A stretch of 64,000 nucleotides of DNA from Leptospira langatensis (lineage in GTDB: Bacteria > Spirochaetota > Leptospiria > Leptospirales > Leptospiraceae), in NCBI RefSeq assembly GCF_004770615.1, contig NZ_RQER01000007.1, positions 1-64,000 of the forward strand, in the 5' to 3' direction. Within the stretch, counting starts at the first letter, position 1. Each line of letters starts with the position of its first letter. This document shows positions 6,794 to 15,174 of the stretch, one piece after another. A program made the position numbers and the translations under genes. The notes beneath the pieces are model-generated. The model saw only the letters and a list, made by a program, of their open reading frames with translations, was not told where the DNA came from and did not search any database.

Positions 6794-8242
6794 TCAAAAA
6801 AAAGCAGGCTTAAAGGGAAGATCCGATCCATCTAACACTCTGGAATTGATCCTGGCTTTTCGGTTCCAAACGGCCCAGCTTGCCCTGTAAATAGGAGAGA
6901 CCCAAGCCGAAGGAAATAAATTCCCTTTCGCGGCCAATTCGCTAACCTGGTTCCTCCATTTGGAATAAAGCCTGGCTGCGTCCGTCAGAGCTTCCTCCGA
7001 GATCGTATCCAAGGAGCGATGCCTAGGTTGAGAAAGAGTCCATTCTACTTTTTGAATGTATTTTTCTTGGACTTCCTTTAACTCCGCGCTAAATATCGGA
7101 ACTGCCTTTCGATAATTCCTAAGACAGAGTCTATACAATATTTCATGGTTCCACCAGAGAGAAGCGTCCGGAGTGGCTCCCGGTTGCACTACTTTTCCTT
7201 CTAAGGCAGCTTTGCCCGGAAGGGAAAATGGAATAAAAATCGAGATAGAAGGGATTGAAGTGCCCGTTGCCCAAAACTGGGAATAAGTAGGATCCGGATC
7301 CAATTCCGCCAGAAAAGAAGAAGTCGTCTGATTAGGAGAAAGAGGACCTCCTGCATGCAAACATACCGAACCCATTCCTGCGTCGCTCGGATTGAATCTT
7401 GGATCCTTGGAAGGAAATCCTCCTAAGGTTAGTTTCATAGGAGAACTGCCCTGACCGCTTCCTTCCAATCTAAGGATCTGCATTGCTTCCGGAATTCCCA
7501 AAGCGGAACCGAAGAATTCTCCCGCCTTAGAAGTGATCCCTCTGCGTATTTTACATTTACTGAATGTAGTGTAAAGGGAATCGGAGAAGATACCTTTGAA
7601 CGAGAAATTCTCTCCTTTCCTTAACCATCCCTTGGCCCTAGCAAAATCGATCGCGCCCGAATGCAATCCGTCGTAATTCGATTCGAGTGTGAGTCCATTC
7701 GAAATGGAATAGAAACCATGGACCTTCTTCCAAGCCCAGAATTTGTCTGCGGTCTCTAACACGAAGGCATCCTTGGCATCCGCGATAATAAAACTATTAT
7801 GATAGAAGAAATTTCGATTCGCGTATCCTCCGCACGCGTCCTGACCAAATCTTTCCAGATGTTCTATGATGCAATCTTTCGCTTCCGAAGCGGAATCGGA
7901 TCTTTCCAAGGCGATCCTAAGTAAGTCCATTCCGGTCAATCCGTTGTTTTTCTTTTCGATCGGAATACGAGTAAAGACTGCTTCGTTCCCGATCGTCACT
8001 CCTTTAGAATTTGCTCCCATCTCCGCTCCCCAAAGATGAAAAGGACGAGAGATCAAAATTTCTTTGGACTTCTTTGCTTGGGGAATGTCCAGAAAACTGA
8101 CACGAACAGAACTTTCTTTATGATTCTTTTCCGAAAGACGGACTAGGCATTGGGCCTCATTCGGTTCTCGATCCGAATTTTTACCGAAGATCATTCTCCC
8201 AGAAGAAGTAAGATCAGGAGTAGCAACGAATGTATCGCACAT
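6794..8242 (-). CDS. Secernin-type C69-family peptidase/hydrolase
   Basis: The sequence opens with MCDTFVATPD and GRMIFGKNSDREPNEAQ, which is the N-terminal Ntn-hydrolase core of the C69/secernin family. Cys2 would be the catalytic nucleophile, exposed after Met removal. Other typical elements are HLWGAEMGANSKGVTIGNE, LLRIALERSD and a helical C-terminal half. The total length of 482 residues is near the family size. An open frame continues upstream to a TTG at 8278, but the ATG at 8242 puts Cys at position 2 as the family requires, so I chose it; a GAAGG lies 14-18 bases before it. The gene follows the SpoIIE phosphatase by under 50 bp and probably shares its transcript. The substrate (dipeptides or amides) is not predictable. 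Confidence 0.83.
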   Translation of the reverse strand: MCDTFVATPDLTSSGRMIFGKNSDREPNEAQCLVRLSEKNHKESSVRVSFLDIPQAKKSKEILISRPFHLWGAEMGANSKGVTIGNEAVFTRIPIEKKNNGLTGMDLLRIALERSDSASEAKDCIIEHLERFGQDACGGYANRNFFYHNSFIIADAKDAFVLETADKFWAWKKVHGFYSISNGLTLESNYDGLHSGAIDFARAKGWLRKGENFSFKGIFSDSLYTTFSKCKIRRGITSKAGEFFGSALGIPEAMQILRLEGSGQGSSPMKLTLGGFPSKDPRFNPSDAGMGSVCLHAGGPLSPNQTTSSFLAELDPDPTYSQFWATGTSIPSISIFIPFSLPGKAALEGKVVQPGATPDASLWWNHEILYRLCLRNYRKAVPIFSAELKEVQEKYIQKVEWTLSQPRHRSLDTISEEALTDAARLYSKWRNQVSELAAKGNLFPSAWVSPIYRASWAVWNRKARINSRVLDGSDLPFKPAFF

Positions 8243-8290
8243 AGGCGGGAATGCTACCTTCTTTCCCCAGAAGAGCAAGAGGTTTTTATA

Positions 8291-9622
8291 CTACAAAACT
8301 TCCAGAAGGAGCATGGTCATATCATCCTTAAGATGAGAACGATGCAGATTCAGAACGGACTTGCCCACGGATTCCAGGAACTCGTGTCCCGATTTGGAAG
8401 TATGATCCTGGAGTAATTTCACAAAAGAATCGTAGCCGAAAAACTCCTGATCCTCTCCATAAAACTCGAATAATCCGTCGGAAAAAAGAAGTACCTTATC
8501 TCCCGGAGACAATTCCACAGTATAATCACGATTGAATAATTTAGGCAGAGCGAGAAGCACTGTGCCCCTTCCTTCCAAAGTCTTCACAGAACCGTCGGAA
8601 CGAATGATCACAGCAGGATGATGGCCGGCGTACGAATAGGTCAAGAGCCTCTTCTCACGATCCAATCTCATGTAAACAGCGGTGATAAAGAAACCGCCGA
8701 TCATACCCATCAAGGATTCATGGATCAAAGTTAGACCCTTGGCAGGACTTTCCGCAATGGGAGCGTTCATCTTGAAGGCCATGACCGCCATAGAAGAGAC
8801 CATGGCAGCGGAGATCCCATGACCCGCAGCATCCGCAAAGAAGAAGTCCAACTCGCCTTGCTTGGCCATATCCGTCTTAATAAGATCCCCACCTACACTT
8901 TCCAAAGGTTTAAAGTAAGAGGAGATCCTGAAATTACCGGATTCAGGGAACTCCAGATCCACCAAGCTCTTCTGAGTGGATTGGGCAAGCTCCAGCTCCT
9001 CCTCAATATTGGCCTGGAATTTTTCCAATTGCACATCCGCACGCAATAAGGTTTCGAAAGTCCTCATACGAAACCCGATTACCAAGACGGAAAGAACGGA
9101 AGAAGAGATGAGACCGAAATAGTACATACCCACTTCTATCCTAGGATTTTTCACATTTATTCCGACGAAGAAGGCGATCGCAATGAAGATGAGAAGTACA
9201 GGGATCAGGACCCTTCTGTTATTGATCGAAACTCCAGTACTGAAAACTACCAGGATCAAACCGAACAGATAACCCAGATACAAACCGTTCGCGTACAAAA
9301 GATAGAAGGAATGCACGCTCATGATCGCAAAATGGAACAGTAGGACAGGGTCCGTATACTGTTTAAAACTCTTTAATTTAAAACTTAAGACAAGGGAAAT
9401 TAGGATGAGAATAACATGAGTAACGCGGATCCATCTGGGATCGTAAAGACCTACATTGGCAGGATCTCCGAATAGCAAACCAAATCCTGCGAAGAAAATA
9501 AAAAGGAACATCGCAAATCGAAACCGAGAAAGGGATTCCTCGGATAAGAATTGCTTTAAGCTCGCGACAGTTGGCTCACTCTGATTCGTAGGATAGTTGG
9601 AAAAATTGTTCCCTGTAGACAT
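8291..9622 (-). CDS. Membrane-anchored SpoIIE/RsbU-type PP2C phosphatase
   Basis: The 443-residue protein has about six transmembrane segments (residues 35-190, for example FRFAMFLFIFFAGFGLLFG and VLIPVLLIFIAIAFFVG), a short coiled coil (LEKFQANIEEELELAQS), and a SpoIIE catalytic domain. That domain carries SVGGDLIKTD and the metal-binding DAAGHGISAAMVSS, then GHHPAVIIRSDG and LFSDGLFEF. Such enzymes dephosphorylate anti-anti-sigma STAS proteins in partner-switching pathways; no STAS or anti-sigma kinase gene lies nearby, so the target is unknown. The ATG at 9622 overlaps the upstream thioesterase gene by 47 bp, which is long. A later start is possible, but the next Met (residue 38) falls inside the first membrane helix. 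Confidence 0.85.
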   Translation of the reverse strand: MSTGNNFSNYPTNQSEPTVASLKQFLSEESLSRFRFAMFLFIFFAGFGLLFGDPANVGLYDPRWIRVTHVILILISLVLSFKLKSFKQYTDPVLLFHFAIMSVHSFYLLYANGLYLGYLFGLILVVFSTGVSINNRRVLIPVLLIFIAIAFFVGINVKNPRIEVGMYYFGLISSSVLSVLVIGFRMRTFETLLRADVQLEKFQANIEEELELAQSTQKSLVDLEFPESGNFRISSYFKPLESVGGDLIKTDMAKQGELDFFFADAAGHGISAAMVSSMAVMAFKMNAPIAESPAKGLTLIHESLMGMIGGFFITAVYMRLDREKRLLTYSYAGHHPAVIIRSDGSVKTLEGRGTVLLALPKLFNRDYTVELSPGDKVLLFSDGLFEFYGEDQEFFGYDSFVKLLQDHTSKSGHEFLESVGKSVLNLHRSHLKDDMTMLLLEVL

Positions 9623-10007
9623 CTGGAATCGCCGCAGGTTTCCCCGTAGAAAAATTAAACCATAACAGCTCCGCTTTTCCAGTCAAGACGCATTCCCCGG
9701 CCTGATTCCACATAGAACAAACGACCGAAAAGGATCGATTCTTCACGGATTCCAATTTTATGGAAATATCAATCGTTTCCGGAAAACGCACCTGCTTTCT
9801 ATAATCCATTTCCAAATGAGTGAGAACCGGACCGCCTTCCATAGGTTTCTGGGGAGATTCCCAAAGCCCCATATCGTCAAAGTACGAAGCCCTTGCCGTT
9901 TCAAAATATCTTGCATACACCACATTATTCACATGGCCGAACGCATCCATATCTCCCCAGGCTACTTTTTGCTGAACACTGTACGGGTATCTTTCCGGTT
10001 TAGACAT
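9576..10007 (-). CDS. Acyl-CoA thioesterase, 4HBT hotdog family
   Basis: The 143-residue protein matches the 4-hydroxybenzoyl-CoA thioesterase/YbgC type. It contains WGDMDAFGHVNNVVYARYFE (residues 16-35), in which the Asp of DAFGHVNN is the catalytic residue, and the strand DYRKQVRFPETIDISIKLE follows. It would hydrolyse acyl-CoA thioesters in the cytoplasm; the chain length is unknown. It is the first gene of a minus-strand run (thioesterase, SpoIIE phosphatase, secernin-type hydrolase), and its 3' end overlaps the phosphatase start by 47 bp, suggesting coupled translation. The start is ATG at 10007. Confidence 0.87.
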   Translation of the reverse strand: MSKPERYPYSVQQKVAWGDMDAFGHVNNVVYARYFETARASYFDDMGLWESPQKPMEGGPVLTHLEMDYRKQVRFPETIDISIKLESVKNRSFSVVCSMWNQAGECVLTGKAELLWFNFSTGKPAAIPDVYREQFFQLSYESE

Positions 10008-10131
10008 ACTGCTAGAAAAATCAAAGGGACGAATTCTGGAAAGGAAAGAATGGTCGCCCTATATTGATTTATTTTTATATAAAAGTAAAAAAGATCTCTC
10101 TGATTTGCCTCTGGAAAGATCCAAACCAAAC

Positions 10132-10719
10132 TTAGGAATTTTTTAAAAACTTTTCGTATTTCCGAAATGCTTCTTCACTAAGGTCCGTTGAAACGTATTT
10201 TTTCAAATGCTCCAAAAATATTGCGAACCCTGCTAAATAAGAAGTGATTTCAATATGTTTCTTCAGTTCATATACACGAAATGATCCCTGTTGAAATTGA
10301 ACTTTCGAAATACTTTTCCATTGGATCTCTTTTCTTTTTCGTGTAAGTCCATAGGAAACGATGGAATCTTTACCAAGAATGATTTCGTGATTTTTACAAT
10401 AGAAAATTAAGAACAATGCCACGAACATTAAAGGAATGATTATATAAAACATCATCTGATTAGGTAAAATGAATTTGCCGTTCTGCTTAAATAAAGAGTA
10501 AGAATCTGCGAGCAAAATGATCGGAAGCGCAAAGAGTAGAATAATTGCAAGATACCAATACAACGTTGGCAATCTTAATACAATCTTTTCCCCAATCCGA
10601 TTTGGTTTGGTTTGTTTCGCTAGAAAATATATGATATAAGTAACGATCCCGCCGATTATAAACGCGATCACTTCCTCCTGAATCTGTTCCCAAATTTTAT
10701 CCCAATCCAAAAGAATCAC
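10132..10719 (-). CDS. Membrane protein with PH-like tail, paralogue 1
   Basis: This 195-residue protein has three predicted membrane helices (about residues 17-35, 52-70 and 90-108), followed by a soluble domain with the strand pattern NHEIILGKDSIVSYGLTRKR and IQWKSISKVQFQQGSFRVYE. This resembles bacterial PH-like domains behind membrane pairs. The C-terminus is helical (SEEAFRKYEKFLK). It is clearly homologous to the product of 10772-11362 over its whole length (shared LFALPIILLADSY/LLSTIPMVFLGDAY and FYCKNHEIIL/LYCKNYKIVL). The start is GTG at 10719; there is no strong ribosome-binding site, so the exact start is uncertain. Function unknown. Confidence 0.7.
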   Translation of the reverse strand: MILLDWDKIWEQIQEEVIAFIIGGIVTYIIYFLAKQTKPNRIGEKIVLRLPTLYWYLAIILLFALPIILLADSYSLFKQNGKFILPNQMMFYIIIPLMFVALFLIFYCKNHEIILGKDSIVSYGLTRKRKEIQWKSISKVQFQQGSFRVYELKKHIEITSYLAGFAIFLEHLKKYVSTDLSEEAFRKYEKFLKNS

Positions 10720-10771
10720 TTCAACTGTTCCATCTTGCCGATATGTTTAATCCACGAACTTGTTGTGCATA

Positions 10772-11362
10772 TCAGGGTTTCTTTAAGAACTGTTCGTAAT
10801 CCTGAAACGCTTCTTCATATAGATCCGAGGCGATCGATTCTTCCAGAGTAGAAAGAAAGGCTTCAAATCCGGACAAAATAGTCACCACCTCAATCTCTTC
10901 TCGACCATCCGAAAGAAAAAACGCGGATCTTTCGAATCGAACAGATCTCACCTCGTCCCAAAAGATCCTCTTTTGCTTGCGGAAAACTCCTCTAGACAAG
11001 ATGGCATCTTGCTCCAATACGATCTTATAATTCTTACAATAGAGAATGAGCAAGGTCCCTGCTAAAAATAAGATCAAAGAAACCAGATACACACTCAGAT
11101 CAGGATAAGAAACGATCCCGTTCTTATGGAAACTAATATAAGCATCCCCTAAAAACACCATAGGAATGGTGGATAATAAAAAGAAGCCCGCAAATCTATA
11201 GAATACGGGAAGCCTCAAATAACGTTTCGTATTCTTTTGCTGCTGGTCTGTATGTTTAATAAAATATTCGAATGTATATGTAAGGCAAAATGCAAACGCA
11301 GACCCAAGTACCAAGACCAGGGCCGCTTCTCTTGTAAACCATTCCATATTCATAAAGTTCAT
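10772..11362 (-). CDS. Membrane protein with PH-like tail, paralogue 2
   Basis: The 196-residue protein has the same layout as its downstream neighbour: one N-terminal helix (AALVLVLGSAFAFCLTYTF), a central pair (FAGFFLLSTIPMVFLGDAY and VYLVSLILFLAGTLLILYC), then a PH-like beta domain (YKIVLEQDAILSRGVFRKQ, IFWDEVRSVRFERSAFF) and a helical tail ending FQDYEQFLKKP. The two copies are 52 bp apart on the same strand, so they arose by tandem duplication and have since diverged to roughly one third identity by eye. The ATG at 11362 is followed by further Met codons. Function unknown; co-expression and hetero-oligomer formation are plausible. Confidence 0.72.
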   Translation of the reverse strand: MNFMNMEWFTREAALVLVLGSAFAFCLTYTFEYFIKHTDQQQKNTKRYLRLPVFYRFAGFFLLSTIPMVFLGDAYISFHKNGIVSYPDLSVYLVSLILFLAGTLLILYCKNYKIVLEQDAILSRGVFRKQKRIFWDEVRSVRFERSAFFLSDGREEIEVVTILSGFEAFLSTLEESIASDLYEEAFQDYEQFLKKP

Positions 11363-11385
11363 ATAATGCCAAGTGGAAGGCCTGA

Positions 11386-11517
11386 CTATAGTCGCTCCGC
11401 TCCTGAAGGTGGATAAATCCTATCTGAAATAAAAAATATTGCCATGGAAGATCCACCTATAGTCGCTAGCGCTCCTGAAGGCGGGCAAATCAAACATATT
11501 TGAAACATCATAACTAT

Positions 11518-11529
<12 letters not shown>
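11386..11529. repeat. Tandem 72-bp hairpin repeats at the rnpB 3' end
   Basis: Two units contain CTATAGTCGCT (11386-11396 and 11457-11467) and CGCTCCTGAAGG with a period of 71-72 bp. Each unit starts a hairpin with a 36-base loop: GGTGGAT 11408-11414 with ATCCACC 11451-11457, and GGCGGGC 11480-11486 with GCCCGCC 11523-11529. The stems differ at three positions and each change is compensated on the other arm. The last arm is the 3' strand of the RNase P P1 helix. A third, partial arm lies at about 11374-11390. In rnpB orientation these repeats form the immediate 3' trailer. Confidence 0.65.
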
Positions 11530-11908
<379 letters not shown>

Positions 11909-12186
11909 AAAACGAGTTTAGGAGAAATCCATGCAAACGCTATTCATTTTCTTTCACTGGGCGACCCCTCGCGAACGACCCAAGCGAGTCCGAGATAGGC
12001 AGAAGCGTTTATGGAAGGCAACTCAAGTTCGCTCGGACCGGGCTCTACGCTCAATCAGCGAAGCGCCATAGCATGTCGCATCGCCGGATTTCCGCTGCGA
12101 TCCCTGTCGCGAAAACGTAAAACAGAAACCGGCACTAGAGCGATCAATTTTGCAACTTACGCAAGAGATTGGTCTCTTATTCCATA
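11909..12186. other. Intergenic region with rnpB promoter and GC-rich segment
   Basis: No coding frame with a ribosome-binding site is visible here. The first 40 bases probably hold the rnpB promoter on the minus strand. From about 11965 to 12115 the sequence becomes richer in CpG, with fragments such as GCTCGGACCGGGCTCTACGC, and AGCGAAGCGCC and CGATCCCTGTCGCG. It has several short inverted pairs but no single dominant stem. It resembles an interspersed repeat rather than a gene. No tRNA fold was found. Confidence 0.4.
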
Positions 12187-12882
12187 ATGTCATCCAAGAA
12201 AATACAAAAGCCTCATCCTGGAAGTTCGGAAAGAGCCAGAAAAGCGTTACGCTGGTTCGGAAGAATCTACGGATCCTTATTCTATAAGACGGAAGTCTAT
12301 GGACTAGAGAATGTACCTAAAAACGGCAAAGTCCTCGTATTGTCCAAACACCAGAGAAACGACGATATTCCTTTAGGACTCTCCAAAGCACTATATCATA
12401 GAAGAATGGATATCTGGGCCATTATGAAAGATTCCTTGGCTTCTCCTATGTTTTTCGATTTTTTCCTTCGTTGTGGAGGGATCCCTCTCAACCGGAAAGA
12501 GCCCAGAAAGAGCAAAAACGATCTACTCTTCGCAAAGAAAGTACTCGGCGAAGGGAATATGCTCGTGATCTTTCCAGAACAAACCACAGTTCCTTATAAA
12601 ATGGGAAAAGGCCGTCCCGGAGGATTTCGATTTATCGTCGGAAGACCGGAAGAACCTCTTCCTGTTCTATGCCTGGGACTGGAATATAAACCGAACGGAT
12701 TTTTGCGAAGGACCAGCCTCATCGTTCGAGCAGGAAAGCTCAGATATTTAACGGCAGATATGGATCCCGAAGACTTCCTACATGATTGCATGCATGAAAT
12801 TGCCGGCCTCACCAGCCTAAAATACCCCTTCGAACAGAGCAAAAAATCGACAGATCTCGAATTGGAAGAAGTTACCCTCTAA
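12187..12882 (+). CDS. PlsC-like lysophospholipid acyltransferase
   Basis: The 231-residue product shows the acyltransferase blocks of the PlsC/AGPAT superfamily. Block I is SKHQRNDDIPLG (H-x4-D form), block II GGIPLNRKEPRKSKND, and block III VIFPEQTTVPYKMGKGRPGG, where Gln replaces the usual Gly of FPEGT. It would transfer an acyl chain to a lysophospholipid at the inner membrane. No long membrane helix is evident, so membrane contact is probably peripheral. The ATG at 12187 was preferred over an in-frame TTG at 12169, because neither has a strong ribosome-binding site and the conserved region begins well inside. The gene lies alone, divergent from rnpB. Confidence 0.82.
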   Translation: MSSKKIQKPHPGSSERARKALRWFGRIYGSLFYKTEVYGLENVPKNGKVLVLSKHQRNDDIPLGLSKALYHRRMDIWAIMKDSLASPMFFDFFLRCGGIPLNRKEPRKSKNDLLFAKKVLGEGNMLVIFPEQTTVPYKMGKGRPGGFRFIVGRPEEPLPVLCLGLEYKPNGFLRRTSLIVRAGKLRYLTADMDPEDFLHDCMHEIAGLTSLKYPFEQSKKSTDLELEEVTL

Positions 12883-12920
12883 AAACCGAGGAAACTACTT
12901 TCCCTTAATACCCTCCTAAC

Positions 12921-12946
12921 GGGGTGGAAGGAACTCCTTACACCCC
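12921..12946. other. Hairpin after the acyltransferase gene
   Basis: GGGGTG (12921-12926) / CACCCC (12941-12946) encloses AAGG (12928-12931) / CCTT (12936-12939) with a 4-base loop and one G-A mismatch. There is no T-run, so it is either a 3' end stabiliser or part of an intergenic repeat rather than a classical terminator. Confidence 0.4.
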
Positions 12947-13053
12947 TCCCTATATACAATCTCCCTTCTCTCGGCTAATATCTATGCCAAGAGGAGGCTC
13001 CTCAGAATTTTTTTCTGATTTCTGGATAAAAAATCGAAGAAGAATCCAAGAAC

Positions 13054-13082
13054 TTGGCACGAGGCTTGCACTATTATATACA
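13054..13082 (+). promoter_or_regulatory. Sigma-70-type promoter candidate
   Basis: TTGGCA at 13054-13059 and TATACA at 13077-13082 are spaced by 17 bases and lie 25 bases before the ATG at 13107. This is the best -35/-10 match before the TPR protein gene. Confidence 0.45.
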
Positions 13083-13106
13083 AAGCCCCGGCTGGGAGAT
13101 AAAAAG

Positions 13107-13568
13107 ATGAACAAATTAATTAAAATTGCCTTAGTTTTAAGCATCTCCACTGCAATTTATGCAGAATCCGATACTGCGTCGATCGAATCTTCGCTCACAA
13201 ACTATACACCTGAATCGGAAATCCAGCTAGCAAATAAGCTAACCGCCTTGGGAAGCTTAAAACAAAAGACCCGGGACTATGAAGGTGCAATTGGTTTTTA
13301 TGATCAGTCCTTAGCGGTCAGATCGAAAATGGGAGATAAAGAAAGCAAAGGATACGCTTTGGTACTTTACCTAAAATCGATCTCCGAGTTCCGCCTTGGT
13401 AAATCCTGCCAAGCAGTTGAGAACATTAAAGAAGTTATCCAAGTATACCAAAAGATTGGTGACCTAGACTCCGCTATGCACGCGGAAGAAGAAGGTCTGA
13501 AAAAATACCAGGAAGCATGCAGCCTGGCTTTCGCTAAACAGCCAAGCTTGACTCTGAACAAGGACTGA
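13107..13568 (+). CDS. Exported TPR-repeat protein
   Basis: The 153-residue precursor starts with a signal peptide, [19 protein letters not shown] (cleavage near residue 19), then TPR-like helices: [20 protein letters not shown] with YDQSLAVR (about residues 44-72), then [20 protein letters not shown] and [17 protein letters not shown]. Two to three TPR units suggest a periplasmic scaffold or binding protein with an unknown partner. A longer in-frame start at 12924 exists but would bury the signal peptide; the ATG at 13107 has GGGAG about eight bases upstream and a promoter candidate behind it. A terminator follows at 13616. Function unknown. Confidence 0.78.
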   Translation: MNKLIKIALVLSISTAIYAESDTASIESSLTNYTPESEIQLANKLTALGSLKQKTRDYEGAIGFYDQSLAVRSKMGDKESKGYALVLYLKSISEFRLGKSCQAVENIKEVIQVYQKIGDLDSAMHAEEEGLKKYQEACSLAFAKQPSLTLNKD

Positions 13569-13615
13569 GAAACAGAACAGGAAATCATCCCATCTCTAGT
13601 TCTAACTTCCCTGGT

Positions 13616-13644
13616 CCGCCCCTCTCGGGGCGGGCGCTTTTTTT
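13616..13644 (+). terminator. Intrinsic terminator after the TPR gene
   Basis: CCGCCCC (13616-13622) / GGGGCGG (13627-13633) with a TCTC tetraloop is followed within a few bases by a run of seven T (13638-13644). Confidence 0.9.
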
Positions 13645-13664
13645 GATTTGACTCTAGTTTTTTC

Positions 13665-13700
13665 CATCCTAACCTTACAGGAAGTTCCTGGGTTGGGATG
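13665..13700. other. Long hairpin upstream of hpf
   Basis: CATCCTAACC (13665-13674) pairs over ten positions with GGTTGGGATG (13691-13700), with one G-T wobble. Inside it, AGGAA (13679-13683) / TTCCT (13685-13689) continues the stem. No T-run follows. It is 112 bases before the hpf start and upstream of the candidate -10, so it may be a DNA-level inverted repeat or a terminator-like relic. Confidence 0.45.
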
Positions 13701-13741
13701 TATTTCCCTCCTTTTCCCGTCCAAAAGATCTGTTTCTATGT

Positions 13742-13747
13742 TATAAT
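13742..13747 (+). promoter_or_regulatory. -10 element candidate for hpf
   Basis: A perfect TATAAT at 13742-13747 lies 64 bases before the hpf ATG. The -35 position (about 13719-13724) is a poor match, which would suit an activated or stationary-phase promoter. Confidence 0.35.
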
Positions 13748-13811
13748 CAGGACCCCTTGTCGGTAGCCAGGATAAGCATAGGAAACCAAAGAAAGATAAC
13801 GGAGGATTTGC

Positions 13812-14099
13812 ATGAAAATCGTGTTTAATTGGAAGAATTTAGATCATTCCGGTACAGCAGAAGACTATGCCGGTAAGAAATTGGAAAGGGTTTCTAAATA
13901 CATACAGAAACTGGTCTCCATGGAAATTTCCTTCGAGCAGGTTCACGGATTGATCAGCGCAAATCTAAACCTTGCGGCCGACGGAAGCAAATTCAACGCA
14001 CAACACGAAGACAAAGACATTTATTCCTGCATAGACGGCTTAGAAGATAAGATCGTGAAGCAGGTCAGCAAGCATCACGATAAAAAAGCCGCTCATTGA
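13812..14099 (+). CDS. hpf: Ribosome hibernation-promoting factor HPF/RaiA
   Basis: The 95-residue protein has the short HPF/RaiA fold. MKIVFNWKNLDHSGTAEDYA opens the first strand and helix, KKLERVSKYIQKLVSMEISF follows, and KDIYSCIDGLEDKIVKQVSK contains the conserved helix that faces the decoding centre (DIYxxID.L..K...Q..K.). It binds the 30S A/P site region during slow growth and promotes 70S inactivation or 100S dimers. It is the short form without the C-terminal dimerisation domain. GGAGGA precedes the ATG by six bases, a strong ribosome-binding site. The next gene starts within its stop codon (TGATG), so the two are translationally coupled. Confidence 0.92.
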   Translation: MKIVFNWKNLDHSGTAEDYAGKKLERVSKYIQKLVSMEISFEQVHGLISANLNLAADGSKFNAQHEDKDIYSCIDGLEDKIVKQVSKHHDKKAAH

Positions 14100-15031
14100 T
14101 GGACGAAGACCGAAAGTACGAAGACGCCATCAGATATTTATCAGAAGGAGAATTCGAACTTGCCAAGAAGGAGTTCGACTCCTTACTCGAAGCGGATCCC
14201 GAAAACCCCGAGTATGCCTCGGGGTTTTATATATCTTCTTTCTGGGACCACAGGATCGACAGGATCCATTTAACGAAAGAAGGAAGAGAAAGAACAGGCC
14301 TACTACTCGAGTTCCTAAAAGATTTCGAATCCGTATACAGACAAAAATCCTATCCGAAAGAACTCTCTTATCATTCTGCGATCAATTCCATCTTGCAGGA
14401 AACCACGGACCAAGTGCGGATCGCTCTTCGCAAAGAAGGAATACAATCCCTTTCTCCTGCCTTGATCGCTGAGCTTGCCTATCGTCTTCTTCTGGCGGAA
14501 GAAACGGATCTCGCCTCTGAGGTTTTACGGGATTCTTCGGGACTCGAAAAATTCTCTCCTGACCTACTCTTCTTCCGTGCAGAATGTGCGTATATCGGAG
14601 GCAATGTGTCTCAGGGACTTCTTCTGTATAGAGAGGCTTTCTTAAGGGAACCGGGAGCCATCCGCCTCGACTGTGTGCGCTCCGAACCCATTCTCTCCGG
14701 CATACAAACACTACGTTCCGAATTCAAGGATGAAGCGGAATTGAAAGAGGCATTGCCTGTACTTCTTTTAGAAAGAGGAGTATTCAAAGAGATCCGAAAA
14801 ATGAGCGAAAAGGAATTGGAGCAGATCCGCTCGGAACTATTCCGTTTACGCGACTCTCTCGGCCTCAGAAAAGGAGGCACAGAGTTCAGGGTGAAATGCA
14901 GAATGATCCAACTCTGTTGCGCCCTTTTGGATTCCAGGACATCCATTCTGTATGGAGAAGTGGCGCAAGAAGCCAAACGTATCCTGGATTCCTTGGATCC
15001 GAGCCTGTATCATAAGCGTTTAAAGGTATAG
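14099..15031 (+). CDS. TPR-like helical protein coupled to hpf
   Basis: The 310-residue product is helical. Its N-terminus DRKYEDAIRYLSEGEFELAK, then EFDSLLEADPENPEYASG, is a TPR unit. A later segment (LLFFRAECAYIGGNVSQGLL, then LYREAFLREPGAIRLD) is a second one. No signal peptide is present, so the protein is probably cytoplasmic. I do not recognise a family beyond TPR. The ATG at 14099 overlaps the hpf stop as TGATG; an in-frame TTG three bases earlier is a less likely start. Coupling to hpf hints at a role in the ribosome resting state, which is inference only. A bidirectional terminator follows. Confidence 0.78.
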   Translation: MDEDRKYEDAIRYLSEGEFELAKKEFDSLLEADPENPEYASGFYISSFWDHRIDRIHLTKEGRERTGLLLEFLKDFESVYRQKSYPKELSYHSAINSILQETTDQVRIALRKEGIQSLSPALIAELAYRLLLAEETDLASEVLRDSSGLEKFSPDLLFFRAECAYIGGNVSQGLLLYREAFLREPGAIRLDCVRSEPILSGIQTLRSEFKDEAELKEALPVLLLERGVFKEIRKMSEKELEQIRSELFRLRDSLGLRKGGTEFRVKCRMIQLCCALLDSRTSILYGEVAQEAKRILDSLDPSLYHKRLKV

Positions 15032-15110
15032 ACTCTTGCATAAAGCAAGACCTGAGTTTCTGATTCGCTCTTTTCTAAGTGATCCGCAATCGGTTATCGA
15101 TATAAAATAA

Positions 15111-15139
15111 AAAAGCCCCGTTGAACGCGGGGCCTTTTC
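15111..15139. terminator. Bidirectional terminator
   Basis: GCCCCG (15115-15120) / CGGGGC (15128-15133) with a 7-base loop is flanked by A-rich sequence on the left and TTTTCTTT on the right, giving a T-run on both strands. It separates the converging genes ending at 15031 and 15175. Confidence 0.8.
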
Positions 15140-15174
15140 TTTCGAGCCTAGGATCTAAAATCTTCAGAAAGATC

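Noticed and set aside
12924..13106. 61-residue extension of the TPR protein
   Set aside because: It would bury the signal peptide and crosses the promoter candidate.
14382..14976. Minus-strand frames opposite the TPR-like gene
   Set aside because: They are shadow frames with Arg/Ser-rich composition and no ribosome-binding site.
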